A DNA stretch of 16,470 bases from Candidatus Shapirobacteria bacterium (GCA_027007615.1 JALTFB010000064.1:1-16470), one strand, 5' to 3'; shown: positions 1-9,587, counted from the stretch's first letter. The notes: generated by a model from the letters alone, not told the origin. A program made the numbers and translations.

Positions 1-1
1 T

Positions 2-958
2 GCCGTTATTCCCGAAAGCCTAAAGGTTAATGGCCAATACTACGCTTTGCCCCTGATGGTGGACAATCTGGCCCTTTTCTATAACCGTAAGATTCTCGCG
101 GCGGCAAATTTAAAGCCGCCCCGGACCTGGTGGGGGCTGGAAGAGGCGGTGAAAAAGCTGACCACCTATGATGCCAACAAACGCATTAAAATTTCCGGTG
201 TGGCTTTGGGAACAACTAACAACGTGGACCATTGGAGCGACATCGTGGGCCTAATGCTTTACCAAAACGGGGTTGACCTGCGCCATCCGGAGAAAAGCGC
301 CAAAGCTTTGGCGGAAGCTTTGAGCTTTTATACAGTTTTCAGCCGCCGCGATAAGGTTTGGGATGAAACTTTGCCGGCTTCAACCCTGGCTTTTGCCAGC
401 GGCCGGCTGGCGTTTTATTTTGCTCCCTCCTGGCGAATTTTTGATTTGCAGGAAATGAACCCCAAATTGCAATTTGCCACCGCGCCGGTGCCCAAGCTGC
501 CCCAAAATGTGGCCGGCATTGATATGGCTCAAGCGGAAACAAAAGGCAAATTAAACGAGGTTAATTGGGCCAGCTTTTGGGTGGAGGCGGTCAACCGCCA
601 TTCGCCGCATGCTAAAGAATCTTGGGAATTTTTGCAATATTTGGCCGGCAAGCAAGGCTTGCAGCGGCTTTACCAAGCGGAATCGCAGATCCGCGCTTTT
701 GGGGAAATATATCCGCGCCGCGATTTGGCGGCCGGGCTGGACGCCAACCCCTTGCTGCGGCCTTTTATTAAGCAAGCGGACACCAGCCATGTTTGGTATT
801 TGGCCTCGGCGACCCATGACAATGGCCCCAATGAGACAATGATTAAATATTTTACCGATGCCATCAATGCCATTAACCAGGGAATTAGCGCCGACCAGGC
901 GGTGAAGACACTGCTTTCGGGCATCAGCCAGGTGCGGTCGCGTTATCGTTTGCCCTGA
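2..958 (+). CDS. ABC transporter extracellular substrate-binding protein, sugar type (5' partial)
   Basis: The reading frame is open from base 2, so the gene begins upstream of the window. The TTG at 47 is internal, because the in-frame residues before it (PESLKVNGQYYALP) continue the family pattern. Visible signatures are those of family 1 substrate-binding proteins (MalE/UgpB-like): a PLMVDNLALFYN segment, then LKPPRTWWGLEEAVKKL, which matches the usual 'LxPPxTWxELxxAAxKL' block, and later a region with AKESWEFLQYLAG and a C-terminal helix with INQGISADQAVKTL. Such proteins capture oligosaccharides or related solutes outside the membrane and pass them to an ABC permease. No permease or signal peptide is visible here; both would lie upstream. 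About 318 residues are present of a usual 400-450. The stop overlaps the next start by one base (TGATG). The substrate cannot be told from the sequence. Confidence 0.85.
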   Translation, partial: AVIPESLKVNGQYYALPLMVDNLALFYNRKILAAANLKPPRTWWGLEEAVKKLTTYDANKRIKISGVALGTTNNVDHWSDIVGLMLYQNGVDLRHPEKSAKALAEALSFYTVFSRRDKVWDETLPASTLAFASGRLAFYFAPSWRIFDLQEMNPKLQFATAPVPKLPQNVAGIDMAQAETKGKLNEVNWASFWVEAVNRHSPHAKESWEFLQYLAGKQGLQRLYQAESQIRAFGEIYPRRDLAAGLDANPLLRPFIKQADTSHVWYLASATHDNGPNETMIKYFTDAINAINQGISADQAVKTLLSGISQVRSRYRLP

Positions 959-1887
959 TGGTGGCTGTGGGTATGCCGGCCGCGGCGGCGGTGGCCCGAA
1001 CTTTAGCTTACGGCGCAATCTTCCGCTTTCCGCTTACTTTTAATGAGATTGTTAACCGGCTTATTGCTGAACAGCCGATTTCTGCAACTGCCGTCCAAGA
1101 GGCTCTGGCTTGGGGCCGCCGCCGCGGTTGCTGGCGCTTGCGGGCGGATTATTACTTTTTGCCGGAGATTTCTTACCGCCGCCGCCGCCGCGGCTGGTTT
1201 TGGAGCCGGCAAAAACTGTCCCTGGCCCAAAAATTGGCCAAGGTTTGGCAGCCGCTGGACGGAATTAGGCTTTTGGCAGTTACCGGCAGCGTGGCGGCAA
1301 TGAATGCTTATCCGCTGGACGATGTTGACGTTTTAACGGTTACCTCTGGAGGCAAACTCTGGCAAACGCGCTTGCGGGCAGAATTGAGATTGCGCCGGTT
1401 AAAGATACCCAGGAGGCCGGCCGGCTTAAAAATGCAAAGAAGTAAATTGGTGGAAAACAAGATATGCCCCAATGTTTGGTTGGCCGTTGACAGCTTACGC
1501 CTGCCGCCGGAGAAAAGGAACCTTTTCGTGGCCGAAGAAATAATGCAAATGAAAATAATTTTTGACAAGGATAATCTTTACCGCCGTTTTTTAGCCGCCA
1601 ATGCGGATTGGCTGGGCCGTTATTTGGCTAATTGGCTAACGTTGACGAATGCGCAATTCCAGAAATCCGCGCCGGCTGCCCCTTTATCTTGGCCGGAAAG
1701 ATTGGCATTTTGGGGCCAAAAACTTTATATGGCCCGCCGCCGCCGCCGTGAATCGGTCAGCCCCGGTTCTGCTTTTTTTCATCCCCATGACCGGAGTGAA
1801 TATTTCCTTTCCCGCCATCGGCATATTTTGCGCCGGCTGCCGTTGCCGCGGCAAATTTACGATTTAGCACTATCAATTGCCTCTTGA
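958..1887 (+). CDS. Nucleotidyltransferase-fold protein with N-terminal winged-helix-like region
   Basis: This 309-residue protein has an N-terminal segment reading RTLAYGAIFRFPLTFNEIVNRL (about residues 14-35), a 'TLAY-x-F-x-(F/Y)PLT-x-EI' block that I recognise from CPR proteins annotated as nucleotidyltransferase-like. It is followed by VTGSVAAMNAYPLDDVDVLTV at about 108-128. Gly110-Ser111 and Asp122-x-Asp124 match the GS...DxD metal-binding pattern of the polymerase-beta/MNT nucleotidyltransferase fold. The next segment, GGKLWQTRLRAELRL, is also typical of the group. Two short arginine runs are encoded by CGC repeats near 1177 and 1734. The substrate is unknown. The ATG overlaps the upstream stop by one base, so translation is probably coupled, but the functional link to a sugar transporter is unclear and may only be compact packing. 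The last codon and stop overlap the -35 box of the groES promoter. Confidence 0.6.
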   Translation: MVAVGMPAAAAVARTLAYGAIFRFPLTFNEIVNRLIAEQPISATAVQEALAWGRRRGCWRLRADYYFLPEISYRRRRRGWFWSRQKLSLAQKLAKVWQPLDGIRLLAVTGSVAAMNAYPLDDVDVLTVTSGGKLWQTRLRAELRLRRLKIPRRPAGLKMQRSKLVENKICPNVWLAVDSLRLPPEKRNLFVAEEIMQMKIIFDKDNLYRRFLAANADWLGRYLANWLTLTNAQFQKSAPAAPLSWPERLAFWGQKLYMARRRRRESVSPGSAFFHPHDRSEYFLSRHRHILRRLPLPRQIYDLALSIAS

Positions 1888-1913
1888 CAAAACAGCGGCG
1901 GGATAGTTAGAAT
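1884..1913 (+). promoter_or_regulatory. Sigma70-type promoter of groES-groEL
   Basis: TTGACA at 1884-1889 and TAGAAT at 1908-1913 are separated by 18 bases, a near-consensus -35/-10 pair. The predicted start point is near 1920. The -35 box shares bases with the TGA stop of the preceding gene. No extended -10 TGn is present, unlike the other promoters in this window. Confidence 0.75.
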
Positions 1914-1944
1914 AATTATCAGTCGGTATTCGCAACTGATAATT
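1914..1944 (+). promoter_or_regulatory. Perfect inverted repeat at the groES transcription start (candidate operator or leader hairpin)
   Basis: AATTATCAGT (1914-1923) and ACTGATAATT (1935-1944) are exact reverse complements, 10 bases per arm, separated by 11 bases. The repeat begins directly after the -10 box and covers the predicted start point. CIRCE operators bound by HrcA sit in a similar place, but the arm sequence is not the CIRCE TTAGCACTC and the spacer is 11 rather than 9. It could be the site of a different heat-shock repressor or a hairpin in the groES leader. The symmetry is seen directly; the function is inferred. Confidence 0.6.
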
Positions 1945-1964
1945 GTAGTTAATTTTTCAATTAT

Positions 1965-1972
1965 AAGGAGGT
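1965..1972 (+). promoter_or_regulatory. Shine-Dalgarno site that decides the groES start
   Basis: AAGGAGGT at 1965-1972 is a near-perfect ribosome binding site with good spacing to the ATG at 1979. An in-frame TTG at 1973 directly abuts the site and is too close to be the start. Confidence 0.85.
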
Positions 1973-1978
1973 TTGGCA

Positions 1979-3948
<1,970 letters not shown>

Positions 3949-3955
3949 CGAGAGA

Positions 3956-4002
3956 GAAAGCGGCAAATGCGGCTTGGGGTTAAGATGCCCTGGGCCGCTT
4001 TC
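3956..4002 (+). terminator. Possible groEL terminator hairpin
   Basis: GAAAGCGGC (3956-3964) and GCCGCTTTC (3994-4002) form a perfect 9-bp stem just after the groEL stop, followed by GCGTTTT. The 29-base loop is long and the T run is short, so this is a weak candidate for an intrinsic terminator. Its right half lies inside the 3' end of the convergent gene, which starts at 3980. Confidence 0.35.
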
Positions 4003-5293
4003 GCGTTTTACTGTCTATTAGCCGGGCCAGTTTTTTGGTGTTGGCGACAGTCCAATTTAATCCCCGATCCCAGGGGAAAATATGATTTTGGGAAAGCCAA
4101 TAAAGATTGGGTAGGCCGGTTTCCAACCCGGGCCGCAAGCGGGTGAAGTAGGGGGTTATTACCGGCTGGGCAGCCCGGGCCCGGAAAACATTAAAACCAA
4201 TCAAGTCATTTTCAAAGTCAAGCCTAATTTTGCGCAGCCAGGGAGTAAAGCGCCGTAAGATGGTAGCCGGCCGCTGGCGCAGCAGGGGGTCGTCATTGGC
4301 ATAATAACCGCCGACATAGACGAGATGCTCGCCGTTGTAGTGCGCTGGGCTAATAAAATTAGTGTGTTCAACGACGACAACAAAGGGGAAAACGGGGTTA
4401 AGAATATTGAGCCAGTAAGTATTATCCATTAAAAAAGGCTTTCTTAACCGCAGTACCAATGTTAGGGCGGCGCGGCTGGGCCACTGTTGCCATTGCTGTT
4501 GTTGGCGGCGGGGCAGCAGGGGGCCAATTAAGCGCAATGATTCCGGAAACGGTAAGGCCAAGATTGTAGTTTCGCCGGAATGGTGCCGCCGGCCATTGAA
4601 AGTGAATTGCCAATGGCCATTGTTTCCTGGCCGCAACCGGCTTAATTTTTGCTGTTGGTAAATGGAAACATGTTTCTGTTTGAGATAGGCCAGCGTTTTG
4701 TCGGCAAGGCCGGCAAATCCCCCTTGGGGGTAGCCTAATCGAGAACTGCGGCTCTTGATGCGGGCCCAAAACCAACCCAAAGCCACTTCCGGCCAGAGAT
4801 CGCCAAATTTGGCGCTTAGCAGTGGTTTCCATATCTCACCAAAAGCTTGGGCTCCCAGAAGTTGCGGCAGCCGGCTTACGGTCTGGCGGGCAAAAATTGG
4901 CAGCCAGGGGCTGAATTTTAAGAGTCCCATGCCGGCTCCCAAATGGAGTTTTTGGTTCCAGTGGAAACCGGGCAATCGCCATAGGTCGGCCGTGCCATTG
5001 AAAGGAATAATTTTACCCTCCAAGAGCAGGCTGGTTTTGGGGCGAGGATAATCAATGGTTATGGTGGGAAACATTTCTTGCAGCCAATGGCGGAAAGCGC
5101 GATCTTGTTGGAAAAGATGGTGATAAAAAGAGTCGAGAGGCCATTGCCAACCCTTTTCCCGGAATCCCGCCGCCAGCCCGCCCGGCTGGTTGCTTTGATT
5201 GAATAATTCTACCTTCCAGCCGCGGCGCTGGAGGAAATATGCCAAACTTAAGCCGGAAAAGCCTGCCCCGATAATAGTTGCCCTCTTGTTCAT
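3980..5293 (-). CDS. FAD-dependent amine oxidase / protoporphyrinogen-oxidase-like oxidoreductase
   Basis: The 437-residue protein begins MNKRATIIGAGFSGLSLAYF, a dinucleotide-binding GxGxxG motif at residues 9-14. NQPGGLAAGF at 35-44 is the second FAD contact of the COG1232-like family (HemY/HemG, UDP-galactopyranose mutase relatives, phytoene-desaturase relatives). The segments DSFYHHLF and GYPQGGFAGLADKTLAYL also fit CPR members of that group. The C-terminal region with WDRGLNWTVANTKKLARLI resembles the closing FAD-contact segment. The acidic residue normally ending the second beta strand (VxVxE) is Asn32 here. The start is ATG at 5293, which overlaps the upstream stop as ATGA; an in-frame TTG at 5314 would give seven more residues but lies well inside the upstream gene. 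The substrate is unknown. A role in carotenoid, sugar or polyamine chemistry cannot be decided. Confidence 0.7.
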   Translation of the reverse strand: MNKRATIIGAGFSGLSLAYFLQRRGWKVELFNQSNQPGGLAAGFREKGWQWPLDSFYHHLFQQDRAFRHWLQEMFPTITIDYPRPKTSLLLEGKIIPFNGTADLWRLPGFHWNQKLHLGAGMGLLKFSPWLPIFARQTVSRLPQLLGAQAFGEIWKPLLSAKFGDLWPEVALGWFWARIKSRSSRLGYPQGGFAGLADKTLAYLKQKHVSIYQQQKLSRLRPGNNGHWQFTFNGRRHHSGETTILALPFPESLRLIGPLLPRRQQQQWQQWPSRAALTLVLRLRKPFLMDNTYWLNILNPVFPFVVVVEHTNFISPAHYNGEHLVYVGGYYANDDPLLRQRPATILRRFTPWLRKIRLDFENDLIGFNVFRARAAQPVITPYFTRLRPGLETGLPNLYWLSQNHIFPWDRGLNWTVANTKKLARLIDSKTRKRPRAS

Positions 5294-7425
5294 TTGGCAA
5301 TTAACTTTCCGCAATGCTGTTGGGAAAGGCGGATAACTTTGCCGCTTTGCTGGTTATGGCAATCCGGCAAGGGCAAAGTGGTGGCGTAGAATGAGCCTGA
5401 CGTCTCCCCGTCAATGGAGAGTTTTAGTAAAATCTGGTAACGGCCCAGGGCAACCAAATCTTCGTTGTCAAATTCGCGCCCAAACTCTTTTTCCAAAACC
5501 TGAGCGTCTTTAGCGCCGACAAGGAAGCTGATTAAACTGCCCACGTTGCCAAGAATAGCGCTTTGGACCTCCGGATCCAATTGGGCCATATACTGGTTGG
5601 CAATGGTCAAGTTTAATTTATATTTTCGGGCTTCGGAAAGGATTTTGATAAAAGATCGGGTGGCGAAATCTTGGAATTCGTCAACATAAAGGTAAAACGG
5701 CCGCCGGTCGCTTTCTTTCATGTAGGCGCGGTTCATGGCTGCCAGCTGGATTTGGGTGATAATCATTGCTCCCAACAAAGCCGAATTGTCCTCGCCGATT
5801 TTGCCTTGGGACAAGTCCACCAAAATAATTTTTCCTTGATTCATAATTTCCTCAATTTTAACGCGGCTTTGCGAATAGCTGACAATTTTGCGGATGAGCG
5901 GCGAGGTTACGAATTGGCCCACTTTATTTAAAATGGGCGAAATGGCCTCTTGGCGCAGCCTATCGCCCATAGGTTCAAATTCGTGCTGCCAAAAAGAACG
6001 CAGGGTGGGGCTTTGGATCTTAGAAACAATTTGGCGGCGGAACTTTGTTTCGGTGAGAATACGGGGCACATCGGCCAAAGTGGCCCCCGGCACGCCGGTT
6101 AACGTCAAGAGAGTGTTGCGCAAGATGTGTTCTAATCGCGGGCCCCAAGAATGGGCGTAAAGCTTATGGAAAATGGAAACAATGCCGGAAGCGACCAATT
6201 CTTGCTGGGCTTTATTGCCAACCTCCAATAAGTTGAGAGGATAAGTATAGTCGGGATCAGCGGGATTGAAGTAACAGACGTCATTAAGGCGTTGGCGGGG
6301 GATATACTGCAGCAAGGTTTGGATCAAATCGCCATGGGGATCGATAACGGCTACCCCTTCGCCTTTGCGGATGTCTTCAATGGCCATATTGGCGATGAGA
6401 GTGGATTTTCCGGTACCTGTCTTGCCGATAATATAGACATGGCGGCCGCGGTCGGCGCGCTTGATACCAAATATAGTTAATTGATTCTTGAATTCAGTTT
6501 TGCCGATGAAAGTCGTTTGCCGCCGGGCATCTTTATCAAGGCTGGCGGAGATTGGCAGGTTATCGGGCGGTTCACTGACAATCTGCCGCCCCCAGGCGAT
6601 ATTGGGCAAGTTTATTTGGGTGCCGGGGAGATGCCAGAGCGAAGCAACTTCCAGGTTGTTAAGGAGCTGGCGCTTGCCGCCCGGCCGCCGCCGCCTAAAT
6701 TGTTGCCGGAGCGACTTGCGCCGCCAGAAGGGAAGCTTTTTGGCTATCAGATAATTGCCTTGGGGGGAGGAAAAACTGCCAAAACTGCCGGCCAAGGCTT
6801 CCAGGGCGGTTTCATTATTGCTGCCTAGGCGGAGATAGACATCAAAGCCCGGCTGGCTGGCTTTTAGCTCAATTTGGGCCTTCTGGGGATGGGGCAAAAT
6901 GTGCCCCAGGCTATCTTTGCCGCCACCGCTAGCCGCCAGAGTGATCAATTTTTGTTGCCACCGGCGCCGCCGCGGCGAAAGAATCAGCTGATAGGCAATA
7001 ATATCATCGGGCTGAGCATTTTTAGCCATGGTGGCCAGGACTGTGCTTAGGGGATCATTGTCATTAAACTGGTCCGCTGTCTTGAGGGGCAAATACCAAG
7101 GGCGGGCAAGCCGCAGTTCCCGCAATTGCCAGGTTTCCGGATTGACAGCGGCAAGATAGTCCTTTTCGGAAACGATGGTGGCCTCGCGGTATTGAGCCAG
7201 GAGCTGGGATTGGAAAAAATCAAGCCGCGAGGGAGGAACCATGGCCAAAAAATGAATCTGCTGCTGCCAGCAGGCGATTTCCAGGGCCAGCGTTTCCGGC
7301 CGTGACCAAAGAAGCCAATGCCGTTGGAACCAGTCGAGGTTGGTTAAAAGAAGTTGGGCCGATTCGAGGGAATACTCATTGTGGCGCGGCAGGCGAATTT
7401 CCAAAAGAGTAAAATCTTTAACCAT
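5290..7425 (-). CDS. HerA/TraG-like ATPase (type IV secretion coupling-protein family)
   Basis: This 711-residue protein has a long N-terminal half (1-300) that I do not recognise beyond its similarity in layout to other CPR ATPases of this kind. A RecA-like motor follows. The Walker A motif is GKTGTGKST at 334-342, followed by AVIDPHGD at 359-366. The Walker B motif is FYLYVDEFQDF at 577-587, and the sensor-like TIANQYMAQLD lies near 607-617. This arrangement (DUF87 domain plus C-terminal TraG/TraD-like region) belongs to the VirD4/TraG/HerA group, which pumps DNA or couples substrates to a membrane channel. No transmembrane segment is obvious and no other secretion genes are in the window, so DNA transfer, DNA uptake and a chromosome-related role are all open. 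The gene overlaps the downstream oxidoreductase start by four bases. No Shine-Dalgarno precedes its ATG; an extended -10 does. Confidence 0.78.
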   Translation of the reverse strand: MVKDFTLLEIRLPRHNEYSLESAQLLLTNLDWFQRHWLLWSRPETLALEIACWQQQIHFLAMVPPSRLDFFQSQLLAQYREATIVSEKDYLAAVNPETWQLRELRLARPWYLPLKTADQFNDNDPLSTVLATMAKNAQPDDIIAYQLILSPRRRRWQQKLITLAASGGGKDSLGHILPHPQKAQIELKASQPGFDVYLRLGSNNETALEALAGSFGSFSSPQGNYLIAKKLPFWRRKSLRQQFRRRRPGGKRQLLNNLEVASLWHLPGTQINLPNIAWGRQIVSEPPDNLPISASLDKDARRQTTFIGKTEFKNQLTIFGIKRADRGRHVYIIGKTGTGKSTLIANMAIEDIRKGEGVAVIDPHGDLIQTLLQYIPRQRLNDVCYFNPADPDYTYPLNLLEVGNKAQQELVASGIVSIFHKLYAHSWGPRLEHILRNTLLTLTGVPGATLADVPRILTETKFRRQIVSKIQSPTLRSFWQHEFEPMGDRLRQEAISPILNKVGQFVTSPLIRKIVSYSQSRVKIEEIMNQGKIILVDLSQGKIGEDNSALLGAMIITQIQLAAMNRAYMKESDRRPFYLYVDEFQDFATRSFIKILSEARKYKLNLTIANQYMAQLDPEVQSAILGNVGSLISFLVGAKDAQVLEKEFGREFDNEDLVALGRYQILLKLSIDGETSGSFYATTLPLPDCHNQQSGKVIRLSQQHCGKLIAK

Positions 7426-7431
7426 TTTATT

Positions 7432-7440
7432 ATTGTAGCA
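7432..7440 (-). promoter_or_regulatory. Extended -10 promoter of the HerA-like gene, probably leaderless
   Basis: On the minus strand TGC (7440-7438) precedes TACAAT (7437-7432), then six bases and the ATG at 7425. There is no -35 box at the expected distance and no Shine-Dalgarno. Transcription would start at or next to the first base of the start codon. Confidence 0.6.
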
Positions 7441-7562
7441 TTCCAGGGAGCGGTATGGCTATAAGAAAATGCTCAAAGCAAATTAAAAACTTGAAATGGG
7501 GTTTTACCCAACCAACAATAGACAACTCTTAACTTCTAAATGCTCGGATGATTATATTCGCC

Positions 7563-7604
7563 GTCATCCCGAACCTGCCTGCCGGCAATTCCTCAACACC
7601 GGGA
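7563..7604 (+). repeat. Degenerate hairpin repeat with GTCATCCCGA core
   Basis: GTCATCCCGA at 7563-7572 resembles the GTCATCCTGA core of the repeats at 9612 and 9745. The outer arms TCCCG (7567-7571) and CGGGA (7600-7604) are complementary, and a TGCCGGCA palindrome (7580-7587) lies between them. I read it as a decayed copy of the same hairpin-repeat type. The 280-base gap 7426-7705 holds this element, the short tandem repeat and the two divergent promoters, and no gene that I can see. Confidence 0.5.
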
Positions 7605-7623
7605 GAGGCTAAACAATAACTAA

Positions 7624-7648
7624 CAACAAACAACAAACAACAAACAAC
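7624..7648 (+). repeat. Heptanucleotide tandem repeat (CAACAAA)
   Basis: Three full CAACAAA units and a partial fourth (CAAC) stand in tandem at 7624-7648, within an A/C-only tract beginning near 7616. It lies about 40 bases upstream of the M23 promoter. Such tracts can change length by slippage, but nothing here shows that it affects expression. Confidence 0.75.
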
Positions 7649-7687
7649 TCCCTCTGTCAACCTTAGGGGTTGCCCAGGTAGGAATAA

Positions 7688-7696
7688 TGTTATAAT
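7688..7696 (+). promoter_or_regulatory. Extended -10 promoter of the M23 peptidase gene
   Basis: TG (7688-7689), one base, then a perfect TATAAT (7691-7696), with the ATG nine bases further on at 7706. No consensus -35 is present at 16-18 bases. The leader would be at most a few bases long. Confidence 0.7.
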
Positions 7697-7705
7697 AACC
7701 TGGCA

Positions 7706-8779
7706 ATGATTTTGCAGCGCGGCGAGAAAGCGGCTTTCCTTGCTTCTTATAAGGCTTTTTTTGTTCAGCAACTGAATTGGTTGTTGGAAAAGCTTTATTA
7801 TTTAAAACATTTTTCAGTCAAGCTTCTCTATCGCCAAAGGGGAAGGTTTGCCCAACCAATCACTCATTTTGCCTTGACATTGCTTGTTTTCCTGGGAGTT
7901 TATTTCGCCCCTTATCTTGAAAGCATGATTAATAGCGGCAATAATTTACCCAGTTCTTATTTAGATACCCAAGCGGCGGCTTTAGCCCAAACCAGCCTTT
8001 ATGTGCCGCGGACGGCCAGGACAGGGATGAGGGGAGATATTGCCGATTATGTTGTCAAACGCGGGGAAACGCTTTCGGAGATTGTCCAAAAATTTGGCGT
8101 TTCTCTGGACACGGTTATTTGGGCCAATCGGCTCCGTTCGCCAAAATCTATCCGAGCCGGCCAGCGCTTAAAAATTCCCCCGGTAACCGGCATTGTCCAC
8201 CGGGTTCGCTCCGGAGATACCGTTTATTCACTGGCAAAAAAATACCGCACCGACGCCCAAAAGATTGTTGATTTTCCTTTTAATACTTTTGCCGACGATG
8301 AGGCTTTTACTCTTAGGGTGGGGCAAACACTGGTTATTCCCGATGGCATCATGCCGTCGGCGAAGCCGCCAGCCGCCTATTATGCCCGCCGTTGGCCGGT
8401 CAGCGCCGGTAAGGCAACTGCCAGCCGGTTTATTTGGCCGACTTCGGGCGTTATCAGCCAGGGCTATTCTTGGTATCACCGGGCGATTGATATCGCCAAT
8501 CCGGCCGCGCCCAATATTTTGGCGGCCGACAGCGGAGTGGTAAAATTGGTTATCTATAGCCGCTACGGTTATGGCCGCCATTTGGTTATCAACCATGGCA
8601 ATGGCTACCGCACCCTTTACGCGCATTTGAGCAGGATTTATGTCAAGGTTGGCCAAAGGGTGAGCCAGGGCCAAACTTTGGGCCGGATGGGATCTACGGG
8701 GCACTCGACGGGAACGCACCTTCATTTTGAAATTCGCCGCGGCGGGCAGCGGCTGAACCCGCTAAGCTTTTTAAAGTGA
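7706..8779 (+). CDS. Membrane-anchored LysM-LysM-M23 peptidoglycan endopeptidase
   Basis: The 357-residue protein has a cytoplasmic N-terminus of about 50 residues with several basic residues, a single membrane segment at about 51-70 (THFALTLLVFLGVYFAPYL), and then an extracellular part. LysM 1 covers about 113-157 (YVVKRGETLSEIVQKFG to GQRLKIP). LysM 2 covers about 164-213 (HRVRSGDTVYSLAKKY to GQTLVIPDG). The M23 domain (about 245-355) has all zinc ligands in place: His258 and Asp262 in HRAID, and His338/His340 in HLHFE, with the supporting His307 in YAHLS. It should therefore be an active glycyl or peptide-crosslink hydrolase acting on peptidoglycan, unlike EnvC/NlpD-type inactive relatives. 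It is a single-gene unit that converges on comF, with nine bases between the two stops. Confidence 0.93.
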   Translation: MILQRGEKAAFLASYKAFFVQQLNWLLEKLYYLKHFSVKLLYRQRGRFAQPITHFALTLLVFLGVYFAPYLESMINSGNNLPSSYLDTQAAALAQTSLYVPRTARTGMRGDIADYVVKRGETLSEIVQKFGVSLDTVIWANRLRSPKSIRAGQRLKIPPVTGIVHRVRSGDTVYSLAKKYRTDAQKIVDFPFNTFADDEAFTLRVGQTLVIPDGIMPSAKPPAAYYARRWPVSAGKATASRFIWPTSGVISQGYSWYHRAIDIANPAAPNILAADSGVVKLVIYSRYGYGRHLVINHGNGYRTLYAHLSRIYVKVGQRVSQGQTLGRMGSTGHSTGTHLHFEIRRGGQRLNPLSFLK

Positions 8780-8788
8780 AATTTTAGA

Positions 8789-9472
8789 TTATCCCATTGG
8801 GGCAAAGCCGTAAACTTTTTGAGCGCCGGCTTGCTTTAAAAGAATGGCCACGGCCCGCATGGTGCTGCCGGTGGTAACCACATCGTCGACGAGAAGGAAA
8901 TTTTTGGCGGGCAGTCGAGTTTGCAGGCTAAAAGCGGCCGCGCTAAGATTTCGGCGGCGCTCCGGGGCAGCTAATTTAGCTTGATGGCGGGTGGAATGCT
9001 TTCTGGAAACTAATCTCTCGGCGAGAGGAAGTCGGCATAGTTGGCTAACCATTTGCGATAAATCAACGGCTTGGTTGAAGCCCCGCCAAAGTTTCCGGGT
9101 GGTATAAAGAGGGATGGGAACCACGGCGGTTTGCTGCTGCTGCCAGAGCTTGACCATGGCCGGGTAGCTGCTTAGGCCTTTTTTGATTAACCAATTCCAA
9201 GTTTGTTTCAGGCCGCGCACAAACCGATATTTATAATCGTGGAGCATGGTGCGCCAGGGCTCTTGATAAGGAAAGAGGGTCAGCAGGCCGTCCAGTTGGC
9301 GGCGGCTCTGGCAGCGGGGGTGGGTTAGGCCAAGATAAGAGCCTCGTTCGCAGACGGGGCATTTTTGGGGGGCCAAGATTTGGATTTTGGCTTGGCATTG
9401 GGGACATATCCAACTGCCGCCGCGGCCGCAGAAATAACATTGTCGGGGATAGAGCATGCCGAGCAGGTCCAT
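8789..9472 (-). CDS. comF: ComF family phosphoribosyltransferase-like protein
   Basis: The 227-residue length is normal for ComF. An N-terminal zinc-finger-like region carries C12-x2-C15, C23-x2-C26 and C38-x2-C41 plus Cys54. RGFNQAVDLS (about 130-139) is the ComF 'RGFNQxxxLA' block, and RKHSTRHQAKLAAPERRRNL matches the 'R..T..Q..L...R..N' block. The PRPP loop is LLVDDVVTTGST (about 193-204). ComF/GntX proteins are needed for DNA uptake in competent bacteria, where ComF is thought to act on single-stranded DNA entry on the cytoplasmic side; the enzymatic substrate is not firmly known. No other competence gene is here except possibly the HerA-like ATPase, and comF is transcribed on its own. 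The ATG at 9472 lacks a Shine-Dalgarno. Confidence 0.92.
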   Translation of the reverse strand: MDLLGMLYPRQCYFCGRGGSWICPQCQAKIQILAPQKCPVCERGSYLGLTHPRCQSRRQLDGLLTLFPYQEPWRTMLHDYKYRFVRGLKQTWNWLIKKGLSSYPAMVKLWQQQQTAVVPIPLYTTRKLWRGFNQAVDLSQMVSQLCRLPLAERLVSRKHSTRHQAKLAAPERRRNLSAAAFSLQTRLPAKNFLLVDDVVTTGSTMRAVAILLKQAGAQKVYGFAPMG

Positions 9473-9480
9473 TTAAGGAA

Positions 9481-9509
9481 ATCATAGCAATTAAAAATAG
9501 CCAAGACAA
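9481..9509 (-). promoter_or_regulatory. Promoter of comF with extended -10, probably leaderless
   Basis: On the minus strand TTGTCT (9509-9504), 17 bases, then TATGAT (9486-9481) preceded by TGC (9489-9487). The ATG follows after eight bases. No Shine-Dalgarno is seen, so the mRNA should begin within a base or two of the start codon. Confidence 0.6.
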
Positions 9510-9532
9510 AATGAATAAGACATCCGCTGAGG

Positions 9533-9587
9533 ATGCTGAGCCCCTAAGTCCCGACAAGACCGGAGCAGGATAAACCAAGATCAGCAT
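9533..9587 (+). repeat. Inverted repeat of unit 1, left part
   Basis: ATGCTGA (9533-9539) pairs with TCAGCAT (9581-9587) around a 41-base insert. In unit 2 the matching position is the compact hairpin at 9701-9718, so the same flank carries a different insert. Confidence 0.55.

Noticed and set aside
1864..1889. TTAGCACT at 1864 as a CIRCE half-site upstream of groES.
   Set aside because: The matching half (GAGTGCTAA) nine bases further on is absent; the next bases run into the -35 box. It also lies inside the coding end of the previous gene.
8770..8830. Bidirectional terminator between the M23 gene and comF.
   Set aside because: Only a short CCC/GGG pairing is found in the 9-base gap and comF tail, with no T run at the right place.
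9231..9587. Minus-strand 118-residue open frame over the comF start region.
   Set aside because: It is a shadow of comF in another frame, with low-complexity Pro/Arg/Ser composition, and it runs into the repeat region.
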